64,000 nt of DNA from Limnephilus marmoratus (GCA_917880885.1 OU862910.1:50955285-51019284), one strand, 5' to 3'; numbered from the stretch's first letter, positions 41,146 through 51,344 are shown. Program-made: numbers and translations. Notes: a model not told the origin generated them from the letters alone.

Positions 41146-41500
41146 ATTAAAATGAAATTCCTCTTCTGCAATGACAATATCAGCTTAAAACTAAGGCAGA
41201 GAATGCTAAAATGTTATGTGTGGTCGGTCTTGCTGTATGGATGTGAAACATGGACCTTGAAAGTAAATACCATGAATAGGTTAGAGGCTTTTGAAATGTT
41301 TCACCGGAAAATGCTCAAGGTCCCATGGACCGACATGATCACCAACACAGAAATTCTCAGGCGGGTTAGAGCAGATAGAGAACTGCTTACATTAATAAAA
41401 ATCAGGAAAATTTCATATCTGGGTCATATACTTCGAGGGGAGAAGTATTATTATTCGCAGTTACCTCGAGAAATACAAGTGGATACCACTCCAGCAGAGC
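41146..41500 (+). pseudogene. LINE RT C-terminal fragment
   Basis: The frame reads FLFCNDNISLKLRQRMLKCY, VWSVLLYGCETWTLK, RLEAFEMFHRKMLKVPWTD, NTEILRRV, RKISYLGHILRG. This is the post-RT region of an endonuclease-reverse-transcriptase LINE distinct from the other fragments here. Truncated at both ends; the frame leaves the LINE after about YYYSQLP. Confidence 0.82.
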
Positions 41501-41734
41501 CGTTCGGGGTGTATTTGTCAACGATTTAGCCGATCGTCATTAGTATTTTGGCGCCTGCGATATTATTATAATCCTAATGGCCCCAGGAGCCCGGAGCCCG
41601 GGGCTCCGGTGCACAGAGGGAGGAGGGTAAAGGCATGTCTGTTTGTTTAGAAGAGCGATCATTACGATCCCTGTTTTTCGACCAATAAAATCAGCCATTC
41701 TAAACATTTCACCAAATTGATACATCCTCTTAAT
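41501..41734. other. Unassigned interval
   Basis: Includes GCCCCAGGAGCCCGGAGCCC (41580-41610), locally GC-rich and of unknown origin. Confidence 0.3.
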
Positions 41735-42070
41735 ATTATAAAGGCGAAAGTATGTATGTTTGTTACTCTTTCACGCAAAAAATACTGAATGGACTTGAAT
41801 CGCCGAAATGTATGAACGCGCATAACTTCCGAACGATTGCACCAAATTCTTTTTTTGTATAGGTAAAACTACTTGTGAGTTCTGGCATTGTGAAATGTGT
41901 ATAAAAAATTGCAATAGGTGGCGAGCAGTTTGAAAACTGATAGTACCGGGAATTAATGTATGGAATGCGGGAGGGGGGAGTGGGGGATTGATGGGGGGGG
42001 GGAAGTGGTGGAGACGGAATGGGAACCCCTCTAATACCATTCGAGCGAAGCCGCGGGAAAAAGCTAGTAA
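41735..42070 (-). mobile_element. Retroposon-like repeat with C-rich core, reverse copy
   Basis: Read on the minus strand: ACTAGCTTTTTCCCGCGGCT, a core with CCCCCCCCATCAATCCCCCA, CATACATTAATTCCCGGTAC and GGAAGTTATGCGCGTTCATA. The head differs from the other three copies (GCGGCTTCGCTCG), so it is a related subfamily. Such heads are very common in arthropod genomes. Confidence 0.6.
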
Positions 42071-42384
42071 TAAATATTTTTACTTTTTTGTGCAGAGTTA
42101 CAGAGCACGGGCATATTATTTGTTTAATTCTTTATTTTCATTTTAATAAAAAAAATATGAACTTTGGGCCCTAAGAGCCAAAGCCCTTTGACCTTTTAAG
42201 TAAATAAATAAAAAAAAGAAAATGTATCGAGTCGAGCGCTTTGCATTTCTTTTGTCTGTAAATTTGTTTGTGTGCGCTGTGTCCGATCAATCCTTTCGAG
42301 ATGGTAGCCGTGTTGGATAGTACATATTTACTCCGTCAGAGTACATGATCGTTACGAGCTGTCAAATCGGAATAATTTACGTTA
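42071..42384. other. Unassigned interval
   Basis: No gene recognised. Confidence 0.3.
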
Positions 42385-42990
42385 AGTGGCCGAGCTGTTG
42401 ATCACAAAATCGAGTCGTAGAAATGACCTGTTTTCATGTGACAAATGTCAACCGTGTACAAATAATGTTGGATTCAAGTTTGGCGCGTTTTCCGTCTATG
42501 CACCGGTGCCGAAGGGATCAATGATGCTAGTTCCTAGGAACGTCTTCCGTTGAAAAACCGGTAGAACTAGGACGGCATTCCCACCCGATGCCTGCATGAT
42601 TAAAGATATAGGAATCTATCTAACATACCGCCCGTTTCTGCACAAAGTCAAGGGTCTTTCAAGTATTTTGTGGCTCCAGATCGGAGGTGGCTGTCAAATT
42701 CAATAATAGCGCTTGCGGTTTGTACAGGGTCAGCAGTATGGTCATCAGTTGTATGCTAACTAGCTGCAGTACTATCTGAGGCTACCTTAAATCTGGCTTT
42801 GATGGCGCCCCCACGCCTGAGCTGGTCACCGAGTTACAACAAGCACATCAATGGAAGGCATTTTGGGAAGATCGCTTAGATTGGGTTGTTTCAAACTCTT
42901 GTCACATTTAATGACTATCAAATCCACAATCAGCACCATTTTGAGTTTTTCACATTTGAAAGCTCCACGTGCACCGATTCTCGGCATGTT
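42385..42990 (-). pseudogene. Decayed Jockey-like LINE, RT C-terminal region
   Basis: Aligns with 12990-13600: GTGACAAATGTCAACCGTGT, GCACCGGTGCCGAAGGGATC (42499-42518), ATGATGCTAGTTCC, GGTTTGTACAGGGTCAGC, GAGCTGGTCACCGAG. All frames are broken. It lacks the 3' hairpin. Confidence 0.75.
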
Positions 42991-43094
42991 TTATCTTTTA
43001 ATCAAAATGTGGTGAGCGGTTAAGCATAATCATATTGTTACTATTAATTTCTCCTTCCTTCAAACATTTTATTTTATTTTTTATGTGATTACCT

Positions 43095-43152
43095 TACAAG
43101 AGTCCCATCTGCTCCCGTCTGGAGCCAGTGAGACTATGGCATCCTCAATTTT
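43095..43152 (-). mobile_element. SINE 3' end, left of the LINE insertion
   Basis: CAAGAGTCCCATCTGCTCCC, GTCTGGAGCCAGTGAGACTA and TGGCATCCTCAATT match the 3' part of the SINE at 18500-18560 reversed. The SINE continues at 46673 after the 3.5-kb LINE. Confidence 0.8.
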
Positions 43153-43300
43153 TTTATTTTTTTTTTTTTTTTTTTATTTGAATTTTATTTTAGTAATTTG
43201 TACATTTAAGTTTACAAATTTCTAATTGATTATAATATTTCATATTGCAGTTTTTTTTTTTTTTTAATTATAATATTTTAAATTCACAAAATTTTTGAAA

Positions 43301-43990
43301 TCACAAAATTTTTTGTTTTTGTTTTATGTAGCTCCTACAATCCATCTTGAACTTTTCAATTGGTGAGGACTTAAGAGTTTCTGGTAGTGTGTTATATAAC
43401 TTAATTCCTTTGTACAGCAGACTGTTTTGCGTATTCGTTTTGTCCTTTTTGTTTAATCTTATTTCCTTGCAAGTCCTTGTGTAATGTCTGTGAATGTCCT
43501 TATTGTATACGATTTTATTTGTGAAGTATTTTGGTAACATGTTGTTTAATATTTTGTGAATAAATATCAACGTGTTCAAGGTCAGTATTTGTTTCACTGT
43601 TAACCAATTAAGTTCCTTTAGCATTTTAATTATTTTTGAAAATCTATTTCTTCGGAGTATTATTCGCATTGCTCTGTTTTGGAGAATTTGAAATTTATTC
43701 TGTTCTCTTTCATTACAAAGGAAAAGGATACTTGAACAGTAGTTGAAGTGTGGAGCAATAATTGAATTGTAAATGGTGATGGCGGTTTTTCTGGAAATTT
43801 TCGGCCGAATTCTTCCCAAAAAAGATATCTTTTTGCCAATTTTCTTGTGGGTATATTCGGCATGTCTATTGAAGTTTAGTTTGGAATCTAATATGACTCC
43901 TAAGTATTTCATTTCAGAAACATTTTCAATAATTTCACCATCAATTTTAATTTTGCTTTCACTGGATGTCTTCTTATATCCAATCACCAT
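43301..43990 (-). pseudogene. LINE RT C-terminal region
   Basis: Reads KYLGVILDSKLNFNRHAEYT, RPKISRKTAITIYNSIIAPH, FNYCSSILF, LQNRAMRIILRRNR, LNWLTVKQILTLNTLIF and a final LYKGIKLYNTLPETLK before the stop at 43301. It overlaps the preceding RT frame by 17 bases with a frame change at about 43980, near NTKKNKMYGDWI / MVIGYKK, where the A-run invites a slip. So one frameshift separates an otherwise continuous ORF2. Confidence 0.88.
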
Positions 43991-44954
43991 ACATTTTGTT
44001 TTTTTTTGTATTTAATTTAAGCTTATTTATTTTTAGCCATCTTGATACATCATCTAGTTCATTATTTAAAATATTTATTAGTTCTTCATAGTTATCTCCA
44101 ATTAAGTATATAAGTGTATCATCGGCAAAAAGTCGTACTTTGCATTTTGAAAATATTTTCACCATGTCATTAATATAGAGTATGAACAATAGGGGTCCAA
44201 GGACCGATCCCTGCGGTACTCCTAATTTATTTTCCATTGGTTTTGAGAATTGATTATTTATTTTTGTTACCTGTTTTCTGTCTTTCAAATACTCTTCTAT
44301 TAATTTAATGGCTATAGATGAGAAACCAATTTCTTTAAGTTTTCTTATTAAGATTTCTCGATCTATAGTTTCGAATGCCCTTTGAAAGTCTAAAAATATT
44401 GCTAAGATAAATTTATTACTATTCATTCCTTCCTTCCATTCTTCGACAATTACGTTTAATGCTGTTTCACACGAGTTATTAGATCTGAATCCTGATTGCT
44501 CTTGGCATAGAATATTGTGTTTATCTAGGTATTGTAAAATTTGTTCTTTTATTATCACTTCAAGAATCTGCTCATATTTTGGTAAGGTGTTGATTGGTCG
44601 AAATTCTTCACATTTTCTGGTATTTTTAACCTTCGGAACCGGTATAATGGTAGATTGTTTCCATGACTGTGGAAATTTTCCTTCTTCAATCGTCTCATTA
44701 ATAATATTTAATAGTGTAGATCCAATTACTGGAAAAGCATCCCTTATTATACTAATAGTTAATCCATCTGAACTATTCTTTGATTTAATTTCATTTAAGA
44801 CTTTAAATAAATATTCTGCATTTATTCTTCTGAAGACCAATAATTCTTTGTTTGAGTCGTTATTTTCATTTATGGGGTTAGCAACAATGTTGGGTATTAA
44901 TTTGTTGATTTGAGTGATGCTTTCAATAAAATATTTATTAAAGCTATTAGCCAT
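43974..44954 (-). pseudogene. Jockey-type reverse transcriptase domain
   Basis: All RT blocks are readable: FPQSWKQSTIIPVPK, EEFRPINTLPKYEQILE, QSGFRSNNSCETAL, FLDFQRAFETIDREIL, NKLGVPQGSVLGPLLFILYI and the catalytic FADDTLIYL, then WLKINKLKLNTKK. The two catalytic Asp of FADD are present. Upstream, MANSFNKYFIESI matches the usual pre-RT segment. The frame ends early because of the slip at about 43980. Confidence 0.92.
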
Positions 44955-45002
44955 GTTTTCTTCGTTTATCTCTTTTGGGAAGTTTACAATTTTTATGTCG
45001 TC

Positions 45003-45523
45003 TTAGTTTTCGCCATGTACTAATTCTTTTATGCTTTTCCAAATTTTTTTGGGATCCCCTTCTTCTGAGTTAATTTTATTTTTTATGTACTCATTATGCG
45101 TTCTTTTTATGTCTTTGGAGTATTCGTTTCTCGCTTTTTTGTAGTTATCCCAATCCATAGTATTATTAGTAAGGCGTGCTCTTTTGTAAAATGTATCTCT
45201 ATCGTGCTGCATTTTGCGTAGTTCTTTTGTGTACCACTTATTATTATTTATTTTATGTATCTTCTGTTCTGGGACTACTTCATCAATAGATTTTTTTAAG
45301 TTTAATATCATCTGGTCCGCTTTTTTGTTATATTCCATTTGATTTATTTCATTCCAATTAATAGCCTCCAAGGTCTGAATGAAAATCTCTTTATCATATT
45401 TTTTGTAATTTTTAAAAGTTATTACTTTTGTTTCTTTGCTGGAGTTGTATTTTTCTCTGTCATTTAATAGAATCTGAATGATGTTATGGTCGGTAATTTT
45501 AGGATTATCTAGTATATTAATAT
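45003..45523 (-). pseudogene. LINE ORF2 linker with last piece of endonuclease
   Basis: The translation KITDHNIIQILLN keeps the terminal TDH-type box of the AP endonuclease domain. EAINWNEINQMEYNKKADQM and KWYTKELRKMQHDRDTFYKR follow, the EN-RT linker typical of Jockey and R1 types, ending at 45003 with a stop before RT resumes at 44954. Everything upstream in the endonuclease is gone; the deletion joins it out of frame to ORF1. Confidence 0.8.
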
Positions 45524-46201
45524 TTAAGTTGAATTTTTGAATTCCATTATTACCCCTCCATCCTTAAAATTTCTCATTCCAGTTACTCCAAAGTTTACTG
45601 GATCAATATTTCCTTTAATTTCGTTTTTTGTTTCAATATTTTCTTGATTTTTCTTTTTTGGTTTTATGATTACAATCGGCTCATGTTTTTTTACCTTTTC
45701 CGCATAAGTTTCAGGTACTATTATTTTTCTTATGTCTTTTTTAATTTCTTCATTTTTTGTGTTCATATTATTGAAAAGCGATTTATTTTCCTGCATTATT
45801 TTTTTCATTTCATTAAAATTATGGGTAACTATTTTTGTGAGTGGTCGGAGAATTTTTAATTCGCCCTTCATTTCATTATTTTCTGCCACTAAATGAGCTA
45901 TAATGTTAAATAAATTATCCATTCCTTCATTAATTTTTTCTTTTTGGCCCATGGAAATTTTTCCTTTACTTTCTGAGAGGGTTGTCTTCATGGAATTAAT
46001 TATGATTCTCGAGTTAGTAAGTGCGTTACTCACTTGATTTGTCTCTATCAATATAGACTTTTCATCGTCATCATTTATATTATTTTCCGAATCAGACGAT
46101 AAATTATCGTCCTCTTGTTCAGTTGGGGATCTTGGGGTCATAAAAGATTTCGTGAACGGGTCCGAATTTTTTACTCTGGGTGTTTTATTTCCCTTTTCCA
46201 T
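45524..46201 (-). pseudogene. LINE ORF1, truncated before the zinc knuckles
   Basis: 225 codons. An acidic, Ser/Asp/Glu-rich N-terminus is followed by a likely coiled coil (about residues 75-140) and the RRM-like part TYAEKVKKHEPIVIIKPKKK, EIKGNIDPVNFGVTGMRNF and KDGGVIMEF. In Jockey ORF1 proteins zinc knuckles follow a GGVI(I/M)E motif. Here the frame ends nine bases later at the deletion junction, so the nucleic-acid-binding knuckles are missing. In life ORF1p would coat LINE RNA. Confidence 0.85.
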
Positions 46202-46672
46202 TTTTCAAATTCAAATAACTTTAATAAATAAATAATTTTATATATCCACTGCCATCTGTTAATGAATATCGGTAGGTAGTATTTCTTTAAATTGGTGTAT
46301 TTACCGCCATCTATTGTCGACTAGAGTAAAGTATTAATTTATTTTTGATTAACTTTTTGTCTATGGCTTCAAATGACACTTGTCTTCAGACTTCGAATTC
46401 AAATTCAAATTCAAATTTAAATGGTTTCAAATTCAAATATTCAAATTCAAAAATTCAAATATTACTCACTTGTCATGCTAATTTCAGGATTTTGTTTTTA
46501 AACTCACTGTTATAGTATATCTGTTCTCACTGTGATTATTTTAAAATTGGAAAACGATCCACTTTTTTAATGTGATACACTTAGTTTTTGTGTGAAAAAC
46601 ACAATCTAGATATTGATTTTTGAAACTTTTTGTAGAACAAAATATTTGGTTACTTTGAGTTGCAAGCAGTGT

Positions 46673-46870
46673 TTGGGGTATGTTGTGAGGCTGGGGTATG
46701 TTGTGAGGCTGAAGGTAGTGGAGAGGGGAATGAGATGGGGAGGAGGAAGGTGGTGATGTACCTTGCTATTTAGATCAGTTCTTATCACCAGGGCCATACT
46801 GAGAGTATCTTCCGTATCTTCCAGCAAACATACGCGGCGATGCGTGGTTTGCAATTGTGATTCAAATTAT
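46673..46870 (-). mobile_element. SINE body, right of the LINE insertion
   Basis: GGGGTATGTTGTGAGGCTG appears twice in tandem (46676-46713), then GAGATGGGGAGGAGGAAGG and CAGGGCCATACTGAGAGTAT. The tRNA head is missing. Confidence 0.75.
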
Positions 46871-47180
46871 CTATTTTATTATGCTTAAAATTTGACTTAC
46901 TGCTTTCCATTTACTAAGGTCACCAGGAAGGTATATGTTAGTACGAGAGATTTAGGAAAGAATTGGTGATATTTGCTTATTGAACTTAATCATATTGTTA
47001 CTATTAATTTAAAAAATAATAATAATTAATATTTGACGTGTTAAAGTATTTCACTAAAAAATGTAGACATAATTTGTCTCGACGCCACCTAGTGAGAGAT
47101 TTAGCACTTAAAATGCCTTTCCCATGTAAAAATAAAGTAGGTTGATTGCAGGTGGAAAAACGTAATAAGCAGTAATTGTT
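46871..47180. other. Unassigned interval
   Basis: No gene recognised. Confidence 0.3.
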
Positions 47181-47395
47181 GAATGAAACACTATTATATA
47201 TTGAATTATTTGGCGGGTAGGAGATAAGCCGACGTAGCTCAGTGGTTAAGAGCAGTTGACCGGATATCAGAAGAAGGCGGGTTCGAGTCCCGTCGGCGGC
47301 ATGTATCTTTTCTCGGGAGATTTTTTCAATGTAGATGAGTGTTTCAGGCTAATAATTATTACTTATAATAATTGTTACCCTTTGTGCTATGCAAA
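47181..47395 (+). mobile_element. Repeat with internal tRNA-like sequence (type B), copy 1
   Basis: The tRNA-like part (47228-47301) has a perfect A box TAGCTCAGTGG and B box GGTTCGAGTCC, a 6/7 acceptor stem (GCCGACG/CGGCGGC) and a 5-bp T stem; the anticodon arm is poor. TTTT follows within 10 bases. The similarity to the second copy (49760-49975) starts about 47 bases before the tRNA-like part (GAATGAAACACTA) and continues about 90 bases after. Either a SINE with an unusual leader or duplicated tRNA pseudogenes. Confidence 0.7.
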
Positions 47396-48129
47396 AAAAT
47401 CTTGTCAATAAAAAAATTAAAAATCCTAATAATTAATGGCAAGGAGACTGTAATGCGTATTAAACGGCGGCGGCGCTCTAGGCGTGGCGACATTCACGGT
47501 TTTTGCGATTTTGTATGCGACTTGTATCCGTTGCGGAACTAAATGCAACTTACAAATTATTGCGGTTTATATGGACTTCTGTCCCTCACGGCGATGTAAT
47601 TTCAACCATAAATAAACCAGACCACACACATTTCAACTATCAACTAAATAAGACAGAGGGCAAACAGTTGTTAGTTGCCAGAGAGCAACATGCAACAATA
47701 AACTAGCATAAGCATACTATGTATTATTTTTAATGAATTACGTTTACATTAGTTATGCTACGTTATTTTTCTTTTTGGCATAGAAAGATTGGCAAACACT
47801 GGCAGATGGTGACGTCACATAGAGGAAAGCGGAAGAGACCACACACGGACGAGACCCGGGCGGCTTCATTTGTTCCGCTCCGTCAGATCTGCCCATAACC
47901 AACCCAACCCAATCCAACCCGACCCATACTGCTCCGACTACTGGACTTCTGGTGCCTAGCCCCCCCCCCCTCCCCCTCATCTGGCGATCCAACACCGGAC
48001 CGTTGCAAAATAGTCAATCGTTCGTCAAAAGGTCTAAACTTTGGATCGACTCAATTAAAAGCTGATTTATACATTTCTTTTTGGTAAATCGCATATGTCT
48101 TTATATTCGTACATTATCTTTTCTTCGCC
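47396..48129. other. Interval without supported genes
   Basis: A GC-rich patch (47455-47500, GGCGGCGGCGCTCTAGGCG) and a C-run (47960-47972). Open frames have no recognised domains. Confidence 0.35.
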
Positions 48130-48735
48130 CATTCCATGCAGAATCTTCTACCATCTTTGGGGATGCTGAATGGACGCTCTTTGTAGGAAAGGAAAGAGAG
48201 GGATTTCTGGGAAAGAAAAAGATACGAAAGAAATTTGGGGGTCAGTGTCCCAAGAGTGACGGACGTATGAATCTAATAGTGACCGGACAAATCAGAATGA
48301 AACCAATTCAACACCTCATATGAAAAGTCATAACTGTCATAAGTGATAAAAAAAACATGTAAAAAAATTTAGTTAAATAGGTTAGGTTATGAGCTATTTT
48401 TCAATTTCTTTTCATAGCTTTTAACGACTTTCTAAATAGGTGTTGGGTTGACATAATTCTCAGTTGGTATGGAACCGAATCTGTCTCTCCCACTGCGGTG
48501 TAATTCGATATTCTGAGAGAGTGATACTGGAGAATCAAAAGGTATTCCTTAGCCAACTTTCCCGATTGGCCTGCAACGCAGTTGGTGGACACTGGGCAGA
48601 CGTATCCGTCGCCAAGATCCGGACAAATCTCACCCCATGAACCCGGACACCCCTGGTAAGTAACCAAACGTAGCACACTAATTGGGGTGACCTATGGCAG
48701 AGGTGTTGGTTATCCAATAATGGCTCTCCCAAATT
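48130..48735 (-). mobile_element. Hairpin-retroposon copy split by a dispersed repeat
   Basis: 48140-48260 (CCATCTTTGGGGATGCTGAA, GGGATTTCTGGGAAAG, GGGGGTCAGTGTC) and 48620-48725 (CCCCATGAACCCGGACACCC, ACCAAACGTAGC, GGTGACCTATGGCAGAGGTG) match the copy at 15832-16132. The middle (48290-48475) is copy 3 of the dispersed repeat at 13620. The 3' hairpin is lost. Confidence 0.6.
48290..48475. repeat. Dispersed repeat, copy 3
   Basis: TTAGTTAAATAGGTTAGGTT, GAGCTATTTTTCAATTTC and AATAGGTGTTGGGTTGACAT. Ends are inverted: CAACACCTCATATGAAAAGT versus AGGTGTTG. A second empty counterpart of the hAT site at 13735. Confidence 0.6.
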
Positions 48736-48803
48736 GATAAATCAAAACCCAAACGAATAAACGCGTAGATACGTTTTAAGATTTTCACGGTCAAAAGCAT
48801 TTT

Positions 48804-48958
48804 CGTTATTTGTTTTTGGGGTGTTATGCCGTGTTGGGCTACCTCCTTCTTTAGCCAACGTTTCGGACATCGTTACAGGACAAGTGAACGATGTCTGAAA
48901 CGTTGGCTAAAGAAGGAGGTAGCCCAACACGGCATAACACCCCAAAAACAAATAACGA
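48804..48958. repeat. 71-bp-arm palindrome, copy 2
   Basis: Arms 48804-48874 and 48888-48958 (CGTTATTTGTTTTTGGGGTG...) match the inner palindrome at 1750-1975. The centre is short and the CTGATGA box is lost; GAAACGTTGG remains on the right arm. The shared flank GGTCAAAAGCATTTTCG shows that the element extends beyond the palindrome on one side. Confidence 0.8.
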
Positions 48959-49194
48959 GTATAAACGCTTAATTACAATAAACGCTTAATTGCGTAAACC
49001 CGTATACACTGGACGCTTAAATGTATAAACACAAATCTATAATAATAACGTAATCGTACTTAAAAATGTATCACCGCTAACGTGTGAACTGTGAAATGGT
49101 TACATATTTATTAAAGTGAAAACTTCTTTAGCAACGTTGTGATTTGAAACTCGATGAAACGAAAAAGCGACACTAAAAAGAGACAAACAAATAC
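48959..49194. repeat. Short repeats before the hAT-like element
   Basis: Three ACGCTTAAxT words at 48964-49020, then 49100-49194 (AAGTGAAAACTTCTTTAGCA, GTTGTGATTTGAAA), similar to the reverse of 56755-56850. Confidence 0.5.
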
Positions 49195-49202
49195 ATCTAT
49201 AG

Positions 49203-49604
49203 CATAGGGTCTCAACGTGGACGATAACGCCTCTTTGGGGGCGTTTCAGACCTTCAGGGGGGGCGGTAGAAGACTAAGAGAAAATAGGAGGGCGTTTCAG
49301 ACTTTCAGGGGGGCGGTAGGCGATTCATCCCATCCCACCCCATCTTGCCCATCCCACCCCATTAGGGGCCTTCCTATGACAAGGGGTATGAGGGGGGGGG
49401 GGATCCTTATCTCATTACGCCCCCCGTTGTTGCAAACGTAACCCCATCGTGGTATCCCATTACGCCCCCTCCGTCGTGGTATCCCGTTACGCCCCCTCCG
49501 TAATCGTGACGACAATTGCTGTTTCGGATTCACGAGTTAGGGGGCGCTAGAAATAAAAATATTCTCAAAGTGGGCGGTGGGTAAAAATAGGTTGAGAATC
49601 TATG
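49203..49604. mobile_element. hAT-like element (TSD ATCTATAG)
   Basis: Ends CATAGGGTCTCAACGTGG and complement of CATAGATTCTCAACCTAT. The perfect 8-bp duplication ATCTATAG lies at 49195-49202 and 49605-49612. The interior has a G-rich left part and three 27-bp units with GTGGTATCCC and TTACGCCCCCTCCGT (49410-49505). The related site at 56735-56742 is unoccupied. No coding capacity. Confidence 0.9.
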
Positions 49605-49612
49605 ATCTATAG

Positions 49613-49759
49613 GATTTATCCTGCGAGAGAATGAGATATAATAATCGGTCTCTTTGTGCAGTGCTTCGTAGCTGCCCCACTCTTGTGCTCTTTAGTTTTC
49701 TGAAGGTCTCACTTCTACCGCCGGTGAACTGCACACTTGAAATTTTTATATCTGACTTT
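49613..49759. repeat. Right flank of the hAT insertion, host repeat
   Basis: GATTTATCCTGCGAGAGAAT and GGTGAACTGCACACTTG match the reverse of 56550-56740, so the hAT lies within a copy of this repeat. Confidence 0.55.
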
Positions 49760-49975
49760 TAGTTGAAAATTATTCAAACATTTATTATAAGCAATAATTA
49801 TCAGCCAGAAACACTCATCCACATTGAAAAATCTTCCGAGAAAAGATACATGACGCCAACGGGACTTGAACCCGTGTCCTCTCGATTGCCAGTCGATTGC
49901 TCTTGACCACTGAGCTATGGCGGCTTATCTCGTACCCGCCAAATGATTCAATATATGCTAGTGTTTCATTCTTTC
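49760..49975 (-). mobile_element. Type B repeat with tRNA-like sequence, copy 2
   Basis: The tRNA-like part (49851-49924) read on the minus strand: GCCGCCATAGCTCAGTGGTC, CGACTGGCAATCG (anticodon position GGC), GGGTTCAAGTCCC. The acceptor pairs at 6 of 7 positions. It directly abuts the tail of the type C repeat (49976-50192), so two tRNA-like units lie in the same orientation within about 340 bp. Confidence 0.7.
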
Positions 49976-50192
49976 AATTTTTTATAATAAAAACTCTCTT
50001 TTATAACTTTTGAAGGTTATATCCATCAACGTAATATATCATTGAAGAAGATAACAATAATAATCTAAACGAAAATATGAAAGAGAACAAGACACAGAAA
50101 ACAGAAAAAAGACAATGGTCGCAACTGGGACTCGAACCCGGACCTCTTGTCTAACCGGGACGTGCGCGTTAACCAATTTCGCTATTGCTTCT
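49976..50192 (-). mobile_element. Type C repeat with tRNA-like sequence, copy 1
   Basis: The tRNA-like part (50117-50192) on the minus strand: AGCAATAGCGAAATTGGTTA, ACGCGCACGTCCCGGTTAGA, GGGTTCGAGTCCCAGTTGC. The tail has AAGACAGAAAA-type words and CTCTTTCATATTTTCG. A and B boxes are good; the acceptor pairs imperfectly. An inverted partner lies at 50381-50530 and a tail-only copy at 60964-61115. Confidence 0.7.
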
Positions 50193-50380
50193 ATAAAAAG
50201 TCAATAGTTCCATATGAATAAATTCGGATACTTTCATCCGAGACGATATCCAGGATACAAACCAATTCTTAAAATGATTGTTTCCAATAAAAAGGGAAGT
50301 TGAAAATAATTAGTTGAAGATAATATTGTTAATTCTAAAATTTGAAATATGAGATTGACTATTATGACGGCTTGACAGAA
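50193..50380. other. Spacer between inverted type C copies
   Basis: 188 bp of AT-rich DNA with no feature of its own; forms the loop of a large inverted repeat. Confidence 0.4.
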
Positions 50381-50530
50381 GGTAGCAATAGCGAAATTGG
50401 TTAACGCGCAAGTCCCGGCTAGACGAGAGGTTTGGGTTCGAGTCCCAGTTGCGACCACTGTCTTTTTTCTGTGTCTTGTTCTCTTTCATATTTTCGTTTA
50501 GATTTTTATTGTTATCTTCTTCTTCAATGA
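50381..50530 (+). mobile_element. Type C repeat with tRNA-like sequence, copy 2
   Basis: GGTAGCAATAGCGAAATTGG, GTCCCGGCTAGACGAGAGG, GGGTTCGAGTCCCAGTTGC (50381-50456), then CTGTCTTTTTTCTGTGTCTT and CTCTTTCATATTTTCG. The T-run after the tRNA-like part would stop RNA polymerase III early. The tail is cut by the RT fragment at 50534. Confidence 0.7.
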
Positions 50531-50533
50531 AAA

Positions 50534-51165
50534 TTATTCGACAGGTATTTTGAGTTCGTGAAATCTGCGGTCATCTGCGAATAGAATGAATTTGACATTA
50601 TCGAAACATAAAGATAGATCATTTATAAATAAAATGAAAAGAAGTGGGCCCAGATGAGAGCCTTGAGGAACTCCCGAAGTTACTTTAAATTTATACGAAA
50701 ATTTATTATTTAATTTTACCATGAGTTCACGGTTACAGAGGTAACTATTCAACCATTTTAGGAATGATCCATGTATACCAAGGGCTTGCAGTTTCGCGAG
50801 AAGGATATTAATATTTACTTTATCAAAGGCTTTTGAAAAGTCAGTATATATTGATTCTACTTGTGCACGAGACGTGAAAGCTTCACAGATATAGGGTTCA
50901 TATAATAGAAGATTGGTTGTGGTTGACCGACCGGTTACAAAACCATGCTGTTCTGGAGTAATAATATGCCTAAACTTATCAGCAATCTTATCTAAGACAA
51001 TACTTTCAAACATTTTCGGGATGGTAGACAGTATGCAAATTGGTCTATAATTTAAAACACAATTTTTATCACCTGATTTAAATACAGGTGTCAAGTGATT
51101 AAGTTTCCAAGGACCAGGAAATATTCCAGTTCGGAGTGACAGATTAAATATGTGTTGAAGAGGAG
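50534..51165 (-). pseudogene. Jockey-type RT fragment, truncated at both ends
   Basis: Minus-strand frame: LQHIFNLSLRTGIFPGPWKL, NYRPICILSTIPKMFESIVL, PEQHGFVTGRSTTTNLLLY, YTDFSKAFDKVNINILLAKL, TSGVPQGSHLGPLLFILFIN and FADD. It covers RT blocks 1-5 and stops right after the catalytic FADD at the boundary with the type C repeat. The open frame extends about 36 codons further upstream (to 51271) into unrelated sequence. Loss of the 3' end is unusual for a LINE and implies a later deletion or rearrangement. Confidence 0.88.
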
Positions 51166-51344
51166 CGTAGGTACATATAAGGAAAAATAATACTGTACCA
51201 AACACTGTTGACTCTTTCATATATGTCATGGTATGACATAACATAAAGTGTCCACTTTTGGCAGTGGACAATTTTTATTTTCCATTCTTCAAATTCGAAA
51301 TGCATTCTTGATTGACGCGCGCGGCCCAACTTATCTTACTGCAC
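51166..51344. other. Unassigned interval
   Basis: Contains GTCCACTTTTGGCAGTGGAC (51249-51268), a small hairpin. No gene. Confidence 0.3.

Larger units (their letters stand above)
43153..46672 (-). mobile_element. 3.5-kb Jockey-type LINE with internal deletion
   Basis: Inserted in a SINE (halves at 43095-43152 and 46673-46870). Order on the minus strand: 5' UTR with a TTCAAA-rich stretch (46395-46465 on the plus strand), ORF1 (46201-45524), the remnant linking to ORF2 (45523-45003), RT (44954-43974), RT C-terminus (43990-43301), 3' UTR and poly-A (T-run 43152-43175). The zinc-knuckle part of ORF1 and nearly all of the endonuclease are missing. Very AT-rich codon use (many AAA, AAT, ATT), unlike the other LINE fragments. 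Confidence 0.88.

Noticed and set aside
47228..47301. Functional tRNA gene
   Set aside because: Boxes and acceptor are good but the anticodon arm is poor and the similarity to the other copy extends well outside the tRNA, so it is a repeat unit.
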